NCBI GenBank assembly: GCA_934636655.1
Contig: CAKUAS010000008.1
Span: 1 to 64,000 of the forward strand
DNA: 64,000 nt
Direction: 5' to 3'
Source: an uncultured Oscillospiraceae bacterium
GTDB lineage: Bacteria; Bacillota; Clostridia; Oscillospirales; Oscillospiraceae
A program made the position numbers and the translations under genes. Below, piece by piece: positions 1 to 8,112 of the stretch; position 1 is the first letter of the stretch, and every line of letters begins with the position of its first letter. The notes under the pieces were generated by a model. The model had not been told where the DNA came from. It did not search any database and saw only the letters and a list, made by a program, of their open reading frames with translations.

Positions 1-74
1 GAGCCGCAGAGGAAAACGCACAGCAGACAGATAACGAACACGAGTGAAAAACTATACTTTTTCAGTTTACTCAT
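1..74 (-). CDS. Exported or membrane protein, N-terminal fragment only
   Basis: An ATG at 74 opens a frame that runs off the left edge, so only 24 codons are visible. They read MSKLKKYSFSLVFVICLLCV and then FLCG: a short basic start followed by an unbroken hydrophobic stretch, as in a signal peptide or an N-terminal membrane anchor. An AGGAG Shine-Dalgarno lies about 8 bases upstream. The cysteine near the end could be a lipobox cysteine, but the sequence stops too soon to tell. Function cannot be named. Confidence 0.6.
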   Translation of the reverse strand, partial: MSKLKKYSFSLVFVICLLCVFLCG

Positions 75-428
75 ATAACGCTCCTGTCATAAAAAATATA
101 TTCGGCAAAACACCGAATGTTGCCTTATAACTCTAAGGCATATTAATTATAGCGGAACGTTTGCGATCGAGTAAATAGATATTTTGCACAAACGAGGCCA
201 TGTCGAATTGTGCACATTACACATATGTAGTTCAAAAACCGCAAGATTTAGGGGCTTTTGCGGCCTAAAGCACATCATTTTGTGCCTTATGCAGCTTGCA
301 CAAAAGCCGAAATTCGACAACAATTTCTTAAAAATTCGTAAAAATTATTACAAATATTAATCATGTGTATAACGTTATGTAAATCAATTGCGTTATGAAA
401 TGATATTATGTAAACTAAATCGCCGTTT
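75..428. other. Intergenic region with inverted repeat and two 0A-box-like sites
   Basis: No gene is seen here. Positions 121-140 form an inverted repeat (TGCCTTA, six-base loop, TAAGGCA) in the leader of the gene at 74. On the minus strand TATAAT lies just upstream of this repeat and could be its -10. TGTCGAA at 201-207 and TTCGACA at 313-319 match the Spo0A box core in opposite orientation. TTATGTAAA occurs twice between 370 and 420. The stretch is AT-rich and rich in TGCA. Confidence 0.4.
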
Positions 429-671
429 TTATATGCAATTTTTCAGCGCCTTGGATAACTGATCGGGGCATGATGTGTTCTTATATCCGCACCTGATCCC
501 CTCTAATCTCTCTACGGCATCTTCAACTTTCATCCCCACCAGAAGCCGCGAAATGCCTTGCAAATTGCCATCGCAGCCGCCTTTTACCTCCACTTTTTCA
601 ATGCGACCGTCTTCGACATCGATCTCGAAAAGCTGCGAACATACTCCCTTTGGACGGTAAGTAATATGCAT
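429..671 (-). CDS. TSCPD domain protein (TIGR03905-type), 80 aa
   Basis: A small soluble protein that carries the signature TSCPDQL near residues 66-72. The same fold occurs as the C-terminal TSCPD module of ribonucleotide reductases and as free-standing proteins of about 80 residues in Clostridia. Three other cysteines (positions about 11, 33 and 61) suggest metal or nucleotide binding, but the role of the free-standing family is not established. The length matches the family, so the gene looks complete. It is read away from spoIIP, from which it is divergent. Confidence 0.85.
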   Translation of the reverse strand: MHITYRPKGVCSQLFEIDVEDGRIEKVEVKGGCDGNLQGISRLLVGMKVEDAVERLEGIRCGYKNTSCPDQLSKALKNCI

Positions 672-761
672 AATCCCACCTCATTTTTTGAATATTCATG
701 GTTTACATAACGCAAAATGCCACTGTATATAAATCATACCACAGCCCGCCTTTTAAGTACA

Positions 762-790
762 GCATATTTTATCCCTCGCGGCAATATAAT
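762..790 (+). promoter_or_regulatory. Possible sigma-E type promoter for spoIIP
   Basis: GCATATT at 762-768 matches the sigma-E -35 consensus. After 13 bases it is followed by CAATATAAT, a partial match to the -10. In Bacillus spoIIP is transcribed by sigma-E, so the assignment is plausible but rests on one good half-site. Confidence 0.35.
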
Positions 791-811
791 TGTCTGACGG
801 GAGGGCTCGGT

Positions 812-1768
812 ATGCTGAAAAAACTCAAAGTAATCCTTGTGGGCGGACTTGCCCTGTGCTGCCTTTATCTGTTCGCTGTGTATCTGCGCACTGACGGCGG
901 TGAGAGCATCAGAAACACGATCTCTCTTGCATCCGACGCGCAGGAAAGCGCCTACCCCACCGGCACTCCGCTCGATACGCCTGCCCCCACGGAAAGTCCC
1001 GCTCCCGTAACGCCTACAATAATACCGACAACGATATCGGGCGGACTATCCATAAAAAACGGCTCGGGCTACGATATAGACATTAACTCTATGCTCAGCG
1101 CCGGATGCTCGCTGCGTCTCGAGTCCGGGAAACCTCAGATACTCATTATACACACCCATTCAAGCGAGGCCTACTCCCCTGCCGGGCTGGATAAATACGA
1201 TGACCTCGGCACAAACCGTACGCTCGACCAAAACCTAAACGTCATTCGCATCGGCACGGAGCTTACACAAATTTTTGAGGACTGCGGCCTCAACGTCATC
1301 CACGACACCCAGGTTTTTGATTACCCGAGCTACACCGGCTCATACAACCGCAGCCGGGAAGTAATTGAAAAATACCTTGCAGACTACCCGAGCATAAAGA
1401 TCGTCATTGACCTGCACCGCGACGCACTGTGCTCGGACACGGTGACGTACAAAACCACCGCCACCGAGCAGGGTGTCTGCGCAAGTCAGGTTATGCTGTT
1501 TATAGGCAGCAACGCAAGCGGTCTTGAGCATCCCAACTGGCAGCAGAATCTAAGTCTCGCTCTATATCTGCAAAACGCAGTGTGCAGCTCCTATCCCAGC
1601 CTCATGCGGCCGATCACGCTGAGTAAATACCGTTACAACCAGCATCTCACGCCCGGCTCGATGATCCTCGAGGTCGGCAGCAACGGAAACACCCTGCAGG
1701 AGGCTCTTGCAGCGATACGGCTGTTCGGCAAAACTGCAGGCCCCGCGATAGCCGAACTTGTCGAGTGA
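812..1768 (+). CDS. spoIIP: Stage II sporulation protein P (septal peptidoglycan hydrolase)
   Basis: SpoIIP works with SpoIID and SpoIIM to degrade septal peptidoglycan and drive engulfment of the forespore. The frame is open from 698, but the ATG at 812 is preferred: it follows GGGAGGG and begins MLKKLKVILVGGLALCCLYL, an N-terminal membrane anchor. A Pro/Thr-rich linker follows. The catalytic domain shows the family motifs HTHSSEAY, DLHRDA and, near the end, LTPGSMILEVGSNGNT, with the conserved His and Glu of the amidase/endopeptidase. The 318 residues are within the family range. The gene stands alone and is one of four sporulation loci in the window. Confidence 0.93.
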   Translation: MLKKLKVILVGGLALCCLYLFAVYLRTDGGESIRNTISLASDAQESAYPTGTPLDTPAPTESPAPVTPTIIPTTISGGLSIKNGSGYDIDINSMLSAGCSLRLESGKPQILIIHTHSSEAYSPAGLDKYDDLGTNRTLDQNLNVIRIGTELTQIFEDCGLNVIHDTQVFDYPSYTGSYNRSREVIEKYLADYPSIKIVIDLHRDALCSDTVTYKTTATEQGVCASQVMLFIGSNASGLEHPNWQQNLSLALYLQNAVCSSYPSLMRPITLSKYRYNQHLTPGSMILEVGSNGNTLQEALAAIRLFGKTAGPAIAELVE

Positions 1769-1832
1769 ATATATTATATAATGTATAGGACACCCCCTCG
1801 TATGGCTATTATTAAGTCAGGAGGGATCATTT

Positions 1833-2261
1833 ATGAAAGTATTCGATATAATGAGCGAGCACATCGTAACTGTCGGCCTCGGCGAGCCCGTATCCGCAGC
1901 GGCGCGGCTTTTAAAACAATATAACATCGGTGCGGTGCCCGTGTGCGATGACCGCGGCAACCTGCGCGGAATGATAACCGATCGCGACATCGCCGTCAGG
2001 TGTGTGGCAAACGGACTGTCGCCCGCGGAGACAAAAACAGGCGACATCATGACGCGCGGCGTTATCACGATAAATGACAATGCCTATGTAGGCGACGCAG
2101 CGCGGCTGATGGCCGACGCGCAGATACGAAGGCTGCCGGTGTGCAAAGACGGGCGGCTTGTCGGCATGCTGTCGCTTGCCGATCTTGCGCGCAGCACCGA
2201 CTGCGACACCGAGGCCGCCGAAGCTCTTTGCGAAATTTCGAAAAACATTCGCAGGGTGTAG
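1833..2261 (+). CDS. CBS domain-pair protein, 142 aa
   Basis: Two tandem CBS motifs fill the protein. The first (MSEHIVTV, then IGAVPVCDD and MITDRDIA) spans residues 7-60. The second (IMTRGVITI, then IRRLPVCKDGRLVGMLSLAD) spans about 71-127. Stand-alone CBS pairs bind adenosine nucleotides and act as energy sensors, but the partner cannot be deduced here. An AGGAGGG Shine-Dalgarno precedes the ATG. The stop codon lies inside a perfect inverted repeat (2255-2272). The next gene is rubrerythrin, which probably has its own promoter. Confidence 0.9.
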   Translation: MKVFDIMSEHIVTVGLGEPVSAAARLLKQYNIGAVPVCDDRGNLRGMITDRDIAVRCVANGLSPAETKTGDIMTRGVITINDNAYVGDAARLMADAQIRRLPVCKDGRLVGMLSLADLARSTDCDTEAAEALCEISKNIRRV

Positions 2262-2272
2262 CGTATGCTACA
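2255..2272. repeat. Inverted repeat GTGTAGC-GTAT-GCTACAC
   Basis: Perfect seven-base arms around a four-base loop overlap the CBS gene stop, 22 bases before a TATAAT at 2294-2299. It is either a short hairpin at the transcript end (there is no T-tract) or an operator for the rubrerythrin promoter. Confidence 0.5.
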
Positions 2273-2380
2273 CTTACAAATTCACAATCCTATTATAATG
2301 AGTACAGAAAGACGGAACACGTCGTTCAAGATTAAAAGCGAAGTATAAAGTGTATTTATTATTTTAGGAGGTAAATTATT

Positions 2381-2947
2381 ATGGCAAAATGGGTATGCCC
2401 CGTATGTGGTTACGTTCATGAAGGCGACACTCCCCCTGAGAAGTGCCCTATCTGCAATGTCCCCGGCAGCAAGTTCATCAAGCAGTCCGATGAAAAGTCC
2501 TGGGCGGCTGAGCATATAGTCGGCGTCGGCAAGAGCTTCGGCGCAGACGTTCCCGAAAGCGTCCGCGAGGAGATCATCAGCGGCCTGCGCGCAAACTTCG
2601 AGGGCGAGTGCTCCGAGGTCGGCATGTACCTGGCAATGGCTCGCGTCGCTCACCGTGAAGGCTATCCCGAGATCGGCCTTTACTGGGAGAAGGCAGCTTA
2701 CGAGGAAGCAGAGCACGCTGCAAAGTTCGCAGAGCTCCTCGGCGAAGTCATCACCGATTCGACCAAGAAGAATCTTGAGATGCGCGTCGATGCCGAAAAC
2801 GGCGCGACCGCCGGCAAGTTCGAGCTTGCAAAGCTCGCAAAGCAGTATAACCTCGACGCTATCCATGACACCGTCCACGAGATGGCCCGCGACGAGGCCC
2901 GCCACGGCAAGGCTTTCGAAGGCCTGCTGGCAAGATACTTTAAGTAA
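2381..2947 (+). CDS. Reverse rubrerythrin (rubredoxin-ferritin-like NADH peroxidase)
   Basis: Reduces hydrogen peroxide (and oxygen) to water in strict anaerobes, taking electrons from NAD(P)H through rubredoxin-type partners. The domain order is reversed relative to classical rubrerythrin. An N-terminal rubredoxin-like iron site (CPVCGYVHEG and CPICNVPG, residues 6-28) precedes a ferritin-like four-helix di-iron domain with ECSEVGMYL, EEAEHA and a final EMARDEARHGKAF. The 188 residues match the family. AGGAGG lies about 8 bases before ATG. A strong terminator follows, so the gene is probably monocistronic. Confidence 0.92.
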   Translation: MAKWVCPVCGYVHEGDTPPEKCPICNVPGSKFIKQSDEKSWAAEHIVGVGKSFGADVPESVREEIISGLRANFEGECSEVGMYLAMARVAHREGYPEIGLYWEKAAYEEAEHAAKFAELLGEVITDSTKKNLEMRVDAENGATAGKFELAKLAKQYNLDAIHDTVHEMARDEARHGKAFEGLLARYFK

Positions 2948-2960
2948 GAGACAAACATTT

Positions 2961-2989
2961 AAGGGGAAGCTGATATCAGCTTTCCCTTT
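2961..2989 (+). terminator. Intrinsic terminator after rubrerythrin
   Basis: A near-perfect stem (AAGGGGAAGCTGAT paired with ATCAGCTTTCCCTT) ends in a short T-run. It can also serve the convergent gene ending at 3003. Confidence 0.75.
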
Positions 2990-3002
2990 TGTTATTTATG
3001 CT

Positions 3003-3644
3003 TTAAATTCCGCGCGTGATAGAATCTTCTATAGCTTTATTGAGAGCCTGCTCTGCTGAGGCTTTTTCCGCCGCAAGCGCCGCGGCCTCCTGAGAGGATT
3101 TTTCCGCGCTTGTCGCCGCGCCTATGACAGCTCCCGCTGTTCCGGCTATCGCTTCACCGACCGCCGCATTAATTATCATATGTCCAGTGGCGCTCTTCTG
3201 CTGTTTTTCTATAGCTCGATTGACCTGGTATTTCCGACTAGCCGCCGCTACAACATCAAGCCCTAAATCATCTATCATTGATTGACCGGTGTACCTTCTC
3301 TGCAGCAATTGAAGATCCAAAAAAGTTATAGCGCCTCGATGATACGCTCCCATTGCATAATCAAGCTTCTTTTTTGCATATGCGGCACGCTCAGCACCTT
3401 TCATCTCGCCGCTTTCAAAACGTCTTTCATCTTCCTCGCGCTTACGCTTTTCTTTTTCATTATTTTCTTCTGCTGCCTGAGACATGCTATATATAATTGC
3501 CGAAACGATAAAGGTTATTACAGCCCCAATAATGGCTCCTTTTAAACCTGCCCCCATAAAGCCAAAAAGAAGCACTAGACCAGCAAAAACAACTATGCAC
3601 AACAACGCATATATAGCATAATCCTTAAGTTTTTTTCTTGACAA
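3003..3644 (-). CDS. Hypothetical membrane protein with coiled coil and glycine-rich segment
   Basis: Not recognised. Two hydrophobic segments lie near the N-terminus (about residues 10-30 and 34-54). A long charged Glu/Lys/Arg coiled coil (about 56-95) and a helical region follow. At 150-180 a small-residue stretch rich in Gly/Ala (INAAVGEAIAGTAGAVIGAA) recalls a glycine-zipper. The tail is Ala/Glu-rich. The start is uncertain: the first codon is TTG at 3644, which overlaps the padR -35 element and has no good ribosome site. A second TTG at 3605 is a weak alternative. The gene is divergent from padR. Confidence 0.55.
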   Translation of the reverse strand: MSRKKLKDYAIYALLCIVVFAGLVLLFGFMGAGLKGAIIGAVITFIVSAIIYSMSQAAEENNEKEKRKREEDERRFESGEMKGAERAAYAKKKLDYAMGAYHRGAITFLDLQLLQRRYTGQSMIDDLGLDVVAAASRKYQVNRAIEKQQKSATGHMIINAAVGEAIAGTAGAVIGAATSAEKSSQEAAALAAEKASAEQALNKAIEDSITRGI

Positions 3645-3689
3645 TATAGGTACTATGTATTACAATATAGTCAACTACTATGTAAAACA
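3638..3689 (+). promoter_or_regulatory. padR promoter with two operator dyads
   Basis: TTGACA (3638-3643), 17 bases, TACAAT (3661-3666) is an almost ideal housekeeping promoter. Two copies of TACTATGTAwwACA (3651-3664 and 3676-3689) lie over and just after the -10. Each belongs to an imperfect dyad (ACTAT...ATAGT and CTACT...AGTAG). This is the expected layout for PadR autorepression. Confidence 0.65.
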
Positions 3690-3704
3690 AAGTAGAGGTG
3701 CGCA

Positions 3705-4046
3705 ATGATACCGTCACAAATGCTCAAGGGCACGCTTTCGGGCTGCATTCTTGCAATAATCTCGCGCAGGGAGACATATGGATATGAGATAGCGGAAACC
3801 CTGAGCAGCTATGGCTTCGGCAGAATCGCCGAGGGAACGATATATCCGCTTCTGCTCAGGCTCGAAAAAAACGGCCTTGTTGATACCGAATACTGCGTAT
3901 CAGAGCTCGGACCGAAGAGAAAGTATTACAGGCTCACGCAGCAGGGCAGGGAAGAGCTTGAATCGTTTATAAGCAGCTACAATGAGCTGCGCAATGCAGT
4001 TGACAGCACGCTTAAAGGAGGAGAAGAATATGAGCAGGGAAGCTAA
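3705..4046 (+). CDS. PadR family transcriptional regulator
   Basis: A 113-residue winged-helix repressor. The PadR pattern is clear: YGYEIAETLSSYGFGRIAEGTIYPLLLRLEKNG is the recognition region (residues 25-57), then KRKYYRLTQQGREEL forms the wing. The C-terminal helix for dimerisation is short, as in small PadR proteins. The promoter carries two matching dyads, so it probably represses its own operon. The next gene overlaps it by 17 bases, the usual pairing of a PadR regulator with a membrane protein. Confidence 0.92.
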   Translation: MIPSQMLKGTLSGCILAIISRRETYGYEIAETLSSYGFGRIAEGTIYPLLLRLEKNGLVDTEYCVSELGPKRKYYRLTQQGREELESFISSYNELRNAVDSTLKGGEEYEQGS

Positions 4047-4674
4047 AGCACTCAAGAGAGAGAATAACGAGCTTGAAAAGCAGCTGAGTAAAGAAAACGA
4101 AGATATACAGACCGACATTGTGGTTTACATAAGAAGTGCAAATATCAGCGATATCGATCAGGAAAGGGTGCGGCGCGATATAACGCAGATGCTAATTGAC
4201 GGGGAAGCCCGAGGCGAAAGCGCTGCCGATGTCATCGGCGGTGACTATAAGGCATTCTGCGACGAGATAATTGCCGAGATCCCGAAATTGAGCCGCGCAA
4301 AGCGCGTTTTGGTCGCGATTCGTGATGTTTTGCCTGCACTTATGGTCCTGTTTGCTATTTGGGCGGTATTCAGCGTGCTAACACAGGTGATAAACGGCGA
4401 TGTATGGTATATAACGCCGCTAAGCCTTTCGGATATCATAACCGGCGCCGCGCTGCTCATAGCGGCAAGCCTGATAGTGGTTTACATAACTAAAAATTCA
4501 TTTAGTTCAAAGCCTGCACCGCTTATCTGCCTTGTGCTGCTCGTTATTGCGATCGCCCTTTGCGGCGCTCTGCTCCTGCCAGACAAAGCCGTGTTCAGCC
4601 CGCACATTGCAGCCGATGCCGTGCTGCTTGCCGTGCTGTATGCAGCTTATAAAATCATAGACAGCAAGCTATAA
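4030..4674 (+). CDS. PadR-partner membrane protein (DUF1048/DUF1129-like), 214 aa
   Basis: The start at 4030 is chosen because AAAGGAGGAG lies directly upstream, inside the end of padR. The first 90 residues are soluble and helical, with a segment (GESAADVIGGDYKAFCDEII) like that in proteins encoded next to padR in many Firmicutes. Four hydrophobic segments follow. Such partners often form stress-responsive membrane modules, but no substrate is known and none can be inferred. The family name is a resemblance only. Confidence 0.7.
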   Translation: MSREAKALKRENNELEKQLSKENEDIQTDIVVYIRSANISDIDQERVRRDITQMLIDGEARGESAADVIGGDYKAFCDEIIAEIPKLSRAKRVLVAIRDVLPALMVLFAIWAVFSVLTQVINGDVWYITPLSLSDIITGAALLIAASLIVVYITKNSFSSKPAPLICLVLLVIAIALCGALLLPDKAVFSPHIAADAVLLAVLYAAYKIIDSKL

Positions 4675-4678
4675 AAAA

Positions 4679-4710
4679 CACCGCAGGATAATTCCTGCGG
4701 TGTAATTTTT
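4679..4710. terminator. Bidirectional terminator
   Basis: CACCGCAGGA, loop TAAT, TCCTGCGGTG with A-rich and T-rich flanks lies between the convergent padR operon and the NlpC/P60 gene. Confidence 0.85.
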
Positions 4711-4723
4711 ATGTCCTTATATC

Positions 4724-6271
4724 CTATTGAATGATGCGCTTTGCACCGGTGTAGTGATTTGCGTAGTAGCTGGCGCTCAGCGAGGTTATCACAACGCAGC
4801 CCTTTCCGGACGAGGCGTGGATAAACTGGTTATTGCCTATGTACATGCCGACATGGCCGATGGGATCGACGCTGTCGGAGAAGAACACGAGGTCGCCGGG
4901 CTGAAGCGCGCTCTTTTCGACCTTAACGCCGTTATTTGCCCACTGGGTGCTTGCCGTGCGCCAGAGCTTATATCCGTACTGACCGTAGAGGTAGTACATG
5001 AAGCCAGAACAGTCAAAGCCGCGAGGGGAAGAGCCGCCGTAGACATAAGGCGTGCCGAGGTACTGCTTTGCGGTCGCAACGATCTGATCTGCAACTGCGT
5101 TGCCGGTGCTGAGCTTAACGTAATCGGTGCTCATGTAGCCGTTAAGGCCGTTGTAGCTTACGGCGTACCATGAACCGGTTTTGCCAGTGACCTTGACCTG
5201 AATACCCTTGTTGTAGTAGCCGATGGTGGAGTAGCTCGTACCTGCGCCGCTGCGCATACGCACACCGTTGCCGGTTACTATGCCGATCTTGTCCATCTTT
5301 TCAACGGTGTCGGTCGAGGCCGTGGTCACTATCTTTATGTAGTCCTTGCTCATGTAGCCGTATTTGCCGTTTGCGCTGACCTCATACCATGAACCGGTTT
5401 CGCCGGTGATCTTTACGCTTGCGCCCTTGTTGAGCGAGCCGATGGATGCAAAATCGGTGCTCGGACCCATTCTCAGACGAACGCTGTCGCCCGAGACGGT
5501 GCCGCTCTTTGCGGAGCTGTAGCTGTCGGTAGGAGTTATGCGGACATACTGCGCGGACATGTAGCCCGTTTTTCCGTTGTAGGAGACCTTGTACCAATCC
5601 TTGACCGAGCCGAGCGCCGTCAGGTTCACGCCGTTTGAGTAGTAGCCGAGAGTATCGGAGCCTGTGTTTGGCTGACTTCTGAGCCTTACGCTCGTACCGA
5701 TGACTGTGGCCTTAAAAACCTTGGTGTTTACTGCCGTCGTGCTTGACGGGGTGGGGGAAGGAGTAGTCGGAGTCGTGGAGGATGCGGAGGATGCATTGCC
5801 TACGGACAGCTTCATGTAGTCTGCACTTACATAGCCCGTCTTGCCGCTGTAGCTTACTTCATACCAGTTACCGGCTGCACCTATGACGGACATTTTCGTG
5901 CCCTTATCATAAGTACCGACAACGGAGCTGCTTGTGCTGGCGCCGCTTCTCATGCGTACACTGTTGCCGGAGACCGTGCCTGTTCCGAAATTGCCGCTGA
6001 CCTTGCTGACGGCTTTGAGATAATCTGCCGAGGCATAGCCGACGGTGTTGTTATAAACGACCTTGCACCAGCCGTTCTGTGTCATGCCGACGATGACTTC
6101 CGCACCGGCAGGCATGGTCATGATTATGGATTTACTTGTGCTTGCGCCGCTTCTGAGGTTGAGGGCGCTTGTCGTCTTTGCGCCGCTTATGCCCGAGGCA
6201 TCTGCTGGGATCGCAAGCAGCGATACGCACATTATCACTGCAAGCAGTGAGCTGATAAGTCGTTTTTTCAT
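4724..6271 (-). CDS. Secreted wall hydrolase: five SH3b repeats plus NlpC/P60
   Basis: A 515-residue exported peptidoglycan hydrolase. The start at 6271 gives a signal peptide (MKKRLISSLLAVIMCVSLLAIPADA) and has GGAGAG upstream; an upstream in-frame ATG at 6319 lacks these. Five SH3b (SH3_3) repeats follow, each with a VRxRxGxST...GYxSxDYxKL pattern, separated after the second by a Ser/Thr/Pro linker. The C-terminal NlpC/P60 domain carries the catalytic Cys in GFDCSGFMYYLYG and the His in IGHVGMYIGNNQFIHA. It likely cleaves gamma-D-Glu-diamino-acid bonds, with the SH3b repeats binding wall peptides. Confidence 0.93.
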   Translation of the reverse strand: MKKRLISSLLAVIMCVSLLAIPADASGISGAKTTSALNLRSGASTSKSIIMTMPAGAEVIVGMTQNGWCKVVYNNTVGYASADYLKAVSKVSGNFGTGTVSGNSVRMRSGASTSSSVVGTYDKGTKMSVIGAAGNWYEVSYSGKTGYVSADYMKLSVGNASSASSTTPTTPSPTPSSTTAVNTKVFKATVIGTSVRLRSQPNTGSDTLGYYSNGVNLTALGSVKDWYKVSYNGKTGYMSAQYVRITPTDSYSSAKSGTVSGDSVRLRMGPSTDFASIGSLNKGASVKITGETGSWYEVSANGKYGYMSKDYIKIVTTASTDTVEKMDKIGIVTGNGVRMRSGAGTSYSTIGYYNKGIQVKVTGKTGSWYAVSYNGLNGYMSTDYVKLSTGNAVADQIVATAKQYLGTPYVYGGSSPRGFDCSGFMYYLYGQYGYKLWRTASTQWANNGVKVEKSALQPGDLVFFSDSVDPIGHVGMYIGNNQFIHASSGKGCVVITSLSASYYANHYTGAKRIIQ

Positions 6272-6309
6272 CTTTGAACTCTCCGTGGAATATTTCAATG
6301 TGTAATCAA

Positions 6310-6338
6310 ATTGTAACACACAAGTCGAATTATGTCAA
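6310..6338 (-). promoter_or_regulatory. Promoter of the SH3b-NlpC/P60 gene
   Basis: On the minus strand TTGACA (6338-6333), 17 bases, TACAAT (6315-6310), about 40 bases before the start codon. Confidence 0.75.
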
Positions 6339-6483
6339 CATAGGCTGCCGTAACATGCAGCATTATGCCGTAAACAATCTGTAAATTGAGCATTCGATCG
6401 GACTTTGCTATATATTGTGCCTGTTGCCACTTTTAACAAATAGTTATAGTGTTGACACTGCTTCGGAGAGCACAAAATTTCGG

Positions 6484-6512
6484 TTTTCAATTGCCGGGTT
6501 GTATGTTATACT
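6484..6512 (+). promoter_or_regulatory. Likely promoter of apbE operon
   Basis: TTTTCA (6484-6489), 17 bases, TATACT (6507-6512), 42 bases before the apbE start. Confidence 0.5.
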
Positions 6513-6553
6513 AATAAAATAATAATTAAAATATTAAACTTTGAGGATAAGAT

Positions 6554-7606
6554 ATGAAGCGCTTTTTTGCAAAGAGAATGATCGCGGTACTGCTGTGCGT
6601 GTGCATGGTGCTGCCGTTGTGTGCATGCTCGAATGACGAGCCTGTACAGAAGCAGATATTTGCTATGGACACGGTCATGAACCTGACCGCTTACGGAAAA
6701 TACGCAAACGACGGCATCAGTGCGGCCGTCGGCGTTATAAATGCGATGGATGATATGCTCGACCCGGATAACGAGGGAAGCTATACCTCGCTTATAAACA
6801 ACGCCGAGGGCAAGGACGTTATCGTTACGCCGCAGGTGAACGAGATGCTTTCCACGGCGCTTAGCGTCTATAAACTGTCCGGCGGTGCGCTTGATCTTTC
6901 GGTGTATCCGCTGTACGAGGCATGGGGCGAGTTCAAGGACGAGACCGGCCGAATCCCAGACGATGACGAGATAAAGGAGCTGCGCAAAACAATGGGCTTT
7001 GGCAGTACCGAGATCACAAATTTTGAGGGTGAGGCAAACTACTCCGTGCGTATGCCCGCGGGAACCCAAATAAGCTTTGGCGCGGTAGCAAAAGGCTGTG
7101 CGTCGAAATATGCGATAGACGCGATGAGAAAAAGCGGCGTAACCAGCGGTATCGTTTCCCTCGGCGGAAACGTGCAGACTCTCGGCACAAAGCCCGACGG
7201 CAGCAACTGGACCGTTGCGGTCGAGGATCCTAACGACACGAGCTCGTACGTCGGAACGCTCTCCGTCGGCGAGACCGCGATAATAACCAGCGGAAGCTAC
7301 CAGCGCTATTTTATCGGTTCTGACGGCATGAAGTACCATCACCTTATCGACCCGAACACGGGAAAGCCCGCAGACAACGATCTCGTATCCGTCACGATAG
7401 TCTGTCCGGATGGAACTCTGGCCGACTGTCTGTCGACGGCGATATTCATCCTCGGCGAGAACGCCGCACTCAAATACTGGCGTGAAAACGGTGGCTTTGA
7501 GATGATAATGATAACCAAAGACAACGAAATCCTGTGTACCACGGGACTGCTCGAGGTATTTACGCTTACAAACCGCACGGATTACACGCTCAGGATGGTG
7601 GAGTGA
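6554..7606 (+). CDS. apbE: FAD:protein FMN transferase ApbE, lipoprotein
   Basis: Transfers FMN from FAD onto Thr/Ser of flavoproteins such as RnfG or extracellular reductases. The 350-residue protein begins with a lipoprotein signal whose lipobox is LCAC (Cys25), so it acts outside the membrane. Family motifs visible are MDTVMNLTAYG, the FAD-site segment ISFGAVAKGCASKYAID, the SLGGNVQTLG loop, TSGSYQRYF and HLIDPNTGKPA, then the metal-site DCLSTAIFILG. The stop overlaps the next start by one base (TGATG), so translation is coupled. No target flavoprotein gene is nearby. Confidence 0.93.
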   Translation: MKRFFAKRMIAVLLCVCMVLPLCACSNDEPVQKQIFAMDTVMNLTAYGKYANDGISAAVGVINAMDDMLDPDNEGSYTSLINNAEGKDVIVTPQVNEMLSTALSVYKLSGGALDLSVYPLYEAWGEFKDETGRIPDDDEIKELRKTMGFGSTEITNFEGEANYSVRMPAGTQISFGAVAKGCASKYAIDAMRKSGVTSGIVSLGGNVQTLGTKPDGSNWTVAVEDPNDTSSYVGTLSVGETAIITSGSYQRYFIGSDGMKYHHLIDPNTGKPADNDLVSVTIVCPDGTLADCLSTAIFILGENAALKYWRENGGFEMIMITKDNEILCTTGLLEVFTLTNRTDYTLRMVE

Positions 7607-8112
7607 TGCTTGACCGCAAATTTTTCCGCGCCGACGCGATTATGCTGGCTCAGGCTCTGGTAGGTAAAATTATTGTGCGCCGCTTTCCCGACGGAAGTGA
7701 GAAGCACCTTAGGATAACAGAAACAGAGGCATACTGCGGTACTGAAGACACAGCATGCCATGCCCACAAGGGCAAAACAAAGCGTGCCGAGATACTCTGG
7801 CGTGATGGCGGCACGATATACGTTTATCTCTGCTACGGTATGCACGAGATGCTGAATATCGTTTCCGGTACCGACGGCGATCCACAGGCGGTGCTCATTA
7901 GATGCTGCGAGGGATTTGAGGGGCCGGGCAAGCTGACTAAAGAGCTTGGCATCGACCGTAGCTTAAACGGCCTCGACATTCTGTCATGCGATGGGCTAAG
8001 CATTGAGGACGATGAAACTGAGGTTAACATAATACAACTTCCGCGCGTCGGTATAGCATATGCGGATCCTGCCGACCGCGAAGCTCTATGGAGATTTAAA
8101 CTTCAAAAATGA
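7606..8112 (+). CDS. DNA-3-methyladenine glycosylase (AAG/MPG family)
   Basis: Excises alkylated purines in base-excision repair. The 168 residues start at the ATG that overlaps the apbE stop. Conserved blocks are ALVGKIIVRR, ITETEAYCGTEDTACHAHKGKT (with the catalytic Glu), the YVYLCYGMHEMLNIVS segment and AVLIRCCEG, GPGKLTKELGID. It ends in a four-base overlap (ATGA) with recG, making a small DNA-repair operon. The protein is at the short end for the family, but the motifs are intact. Confidence 0.9.
   Translation: MLDRKFFRADAIMLAQALVGKIIVRRFPDGSEKHLRITETEAYCGTEDTACHAHKGKTKRAEILWRDGGTIYVYLCYGMHEMLNIVSGTDGDPQAVLIRCCEGFEGPGKLTKELGIDRSLNGLDILSCDGLSIEDDETEVNIIQLPRVGIAYADPADREALWRFKLQK

Noticed and set aside
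698..811. Upstream extension of spoIIP to an ATG at 698
   Set aside because: The extra 38 residues do not resemble SpoIIP and would displace the membrane anchor from the N-terminus; the ATG at 812 has the ribosome site.
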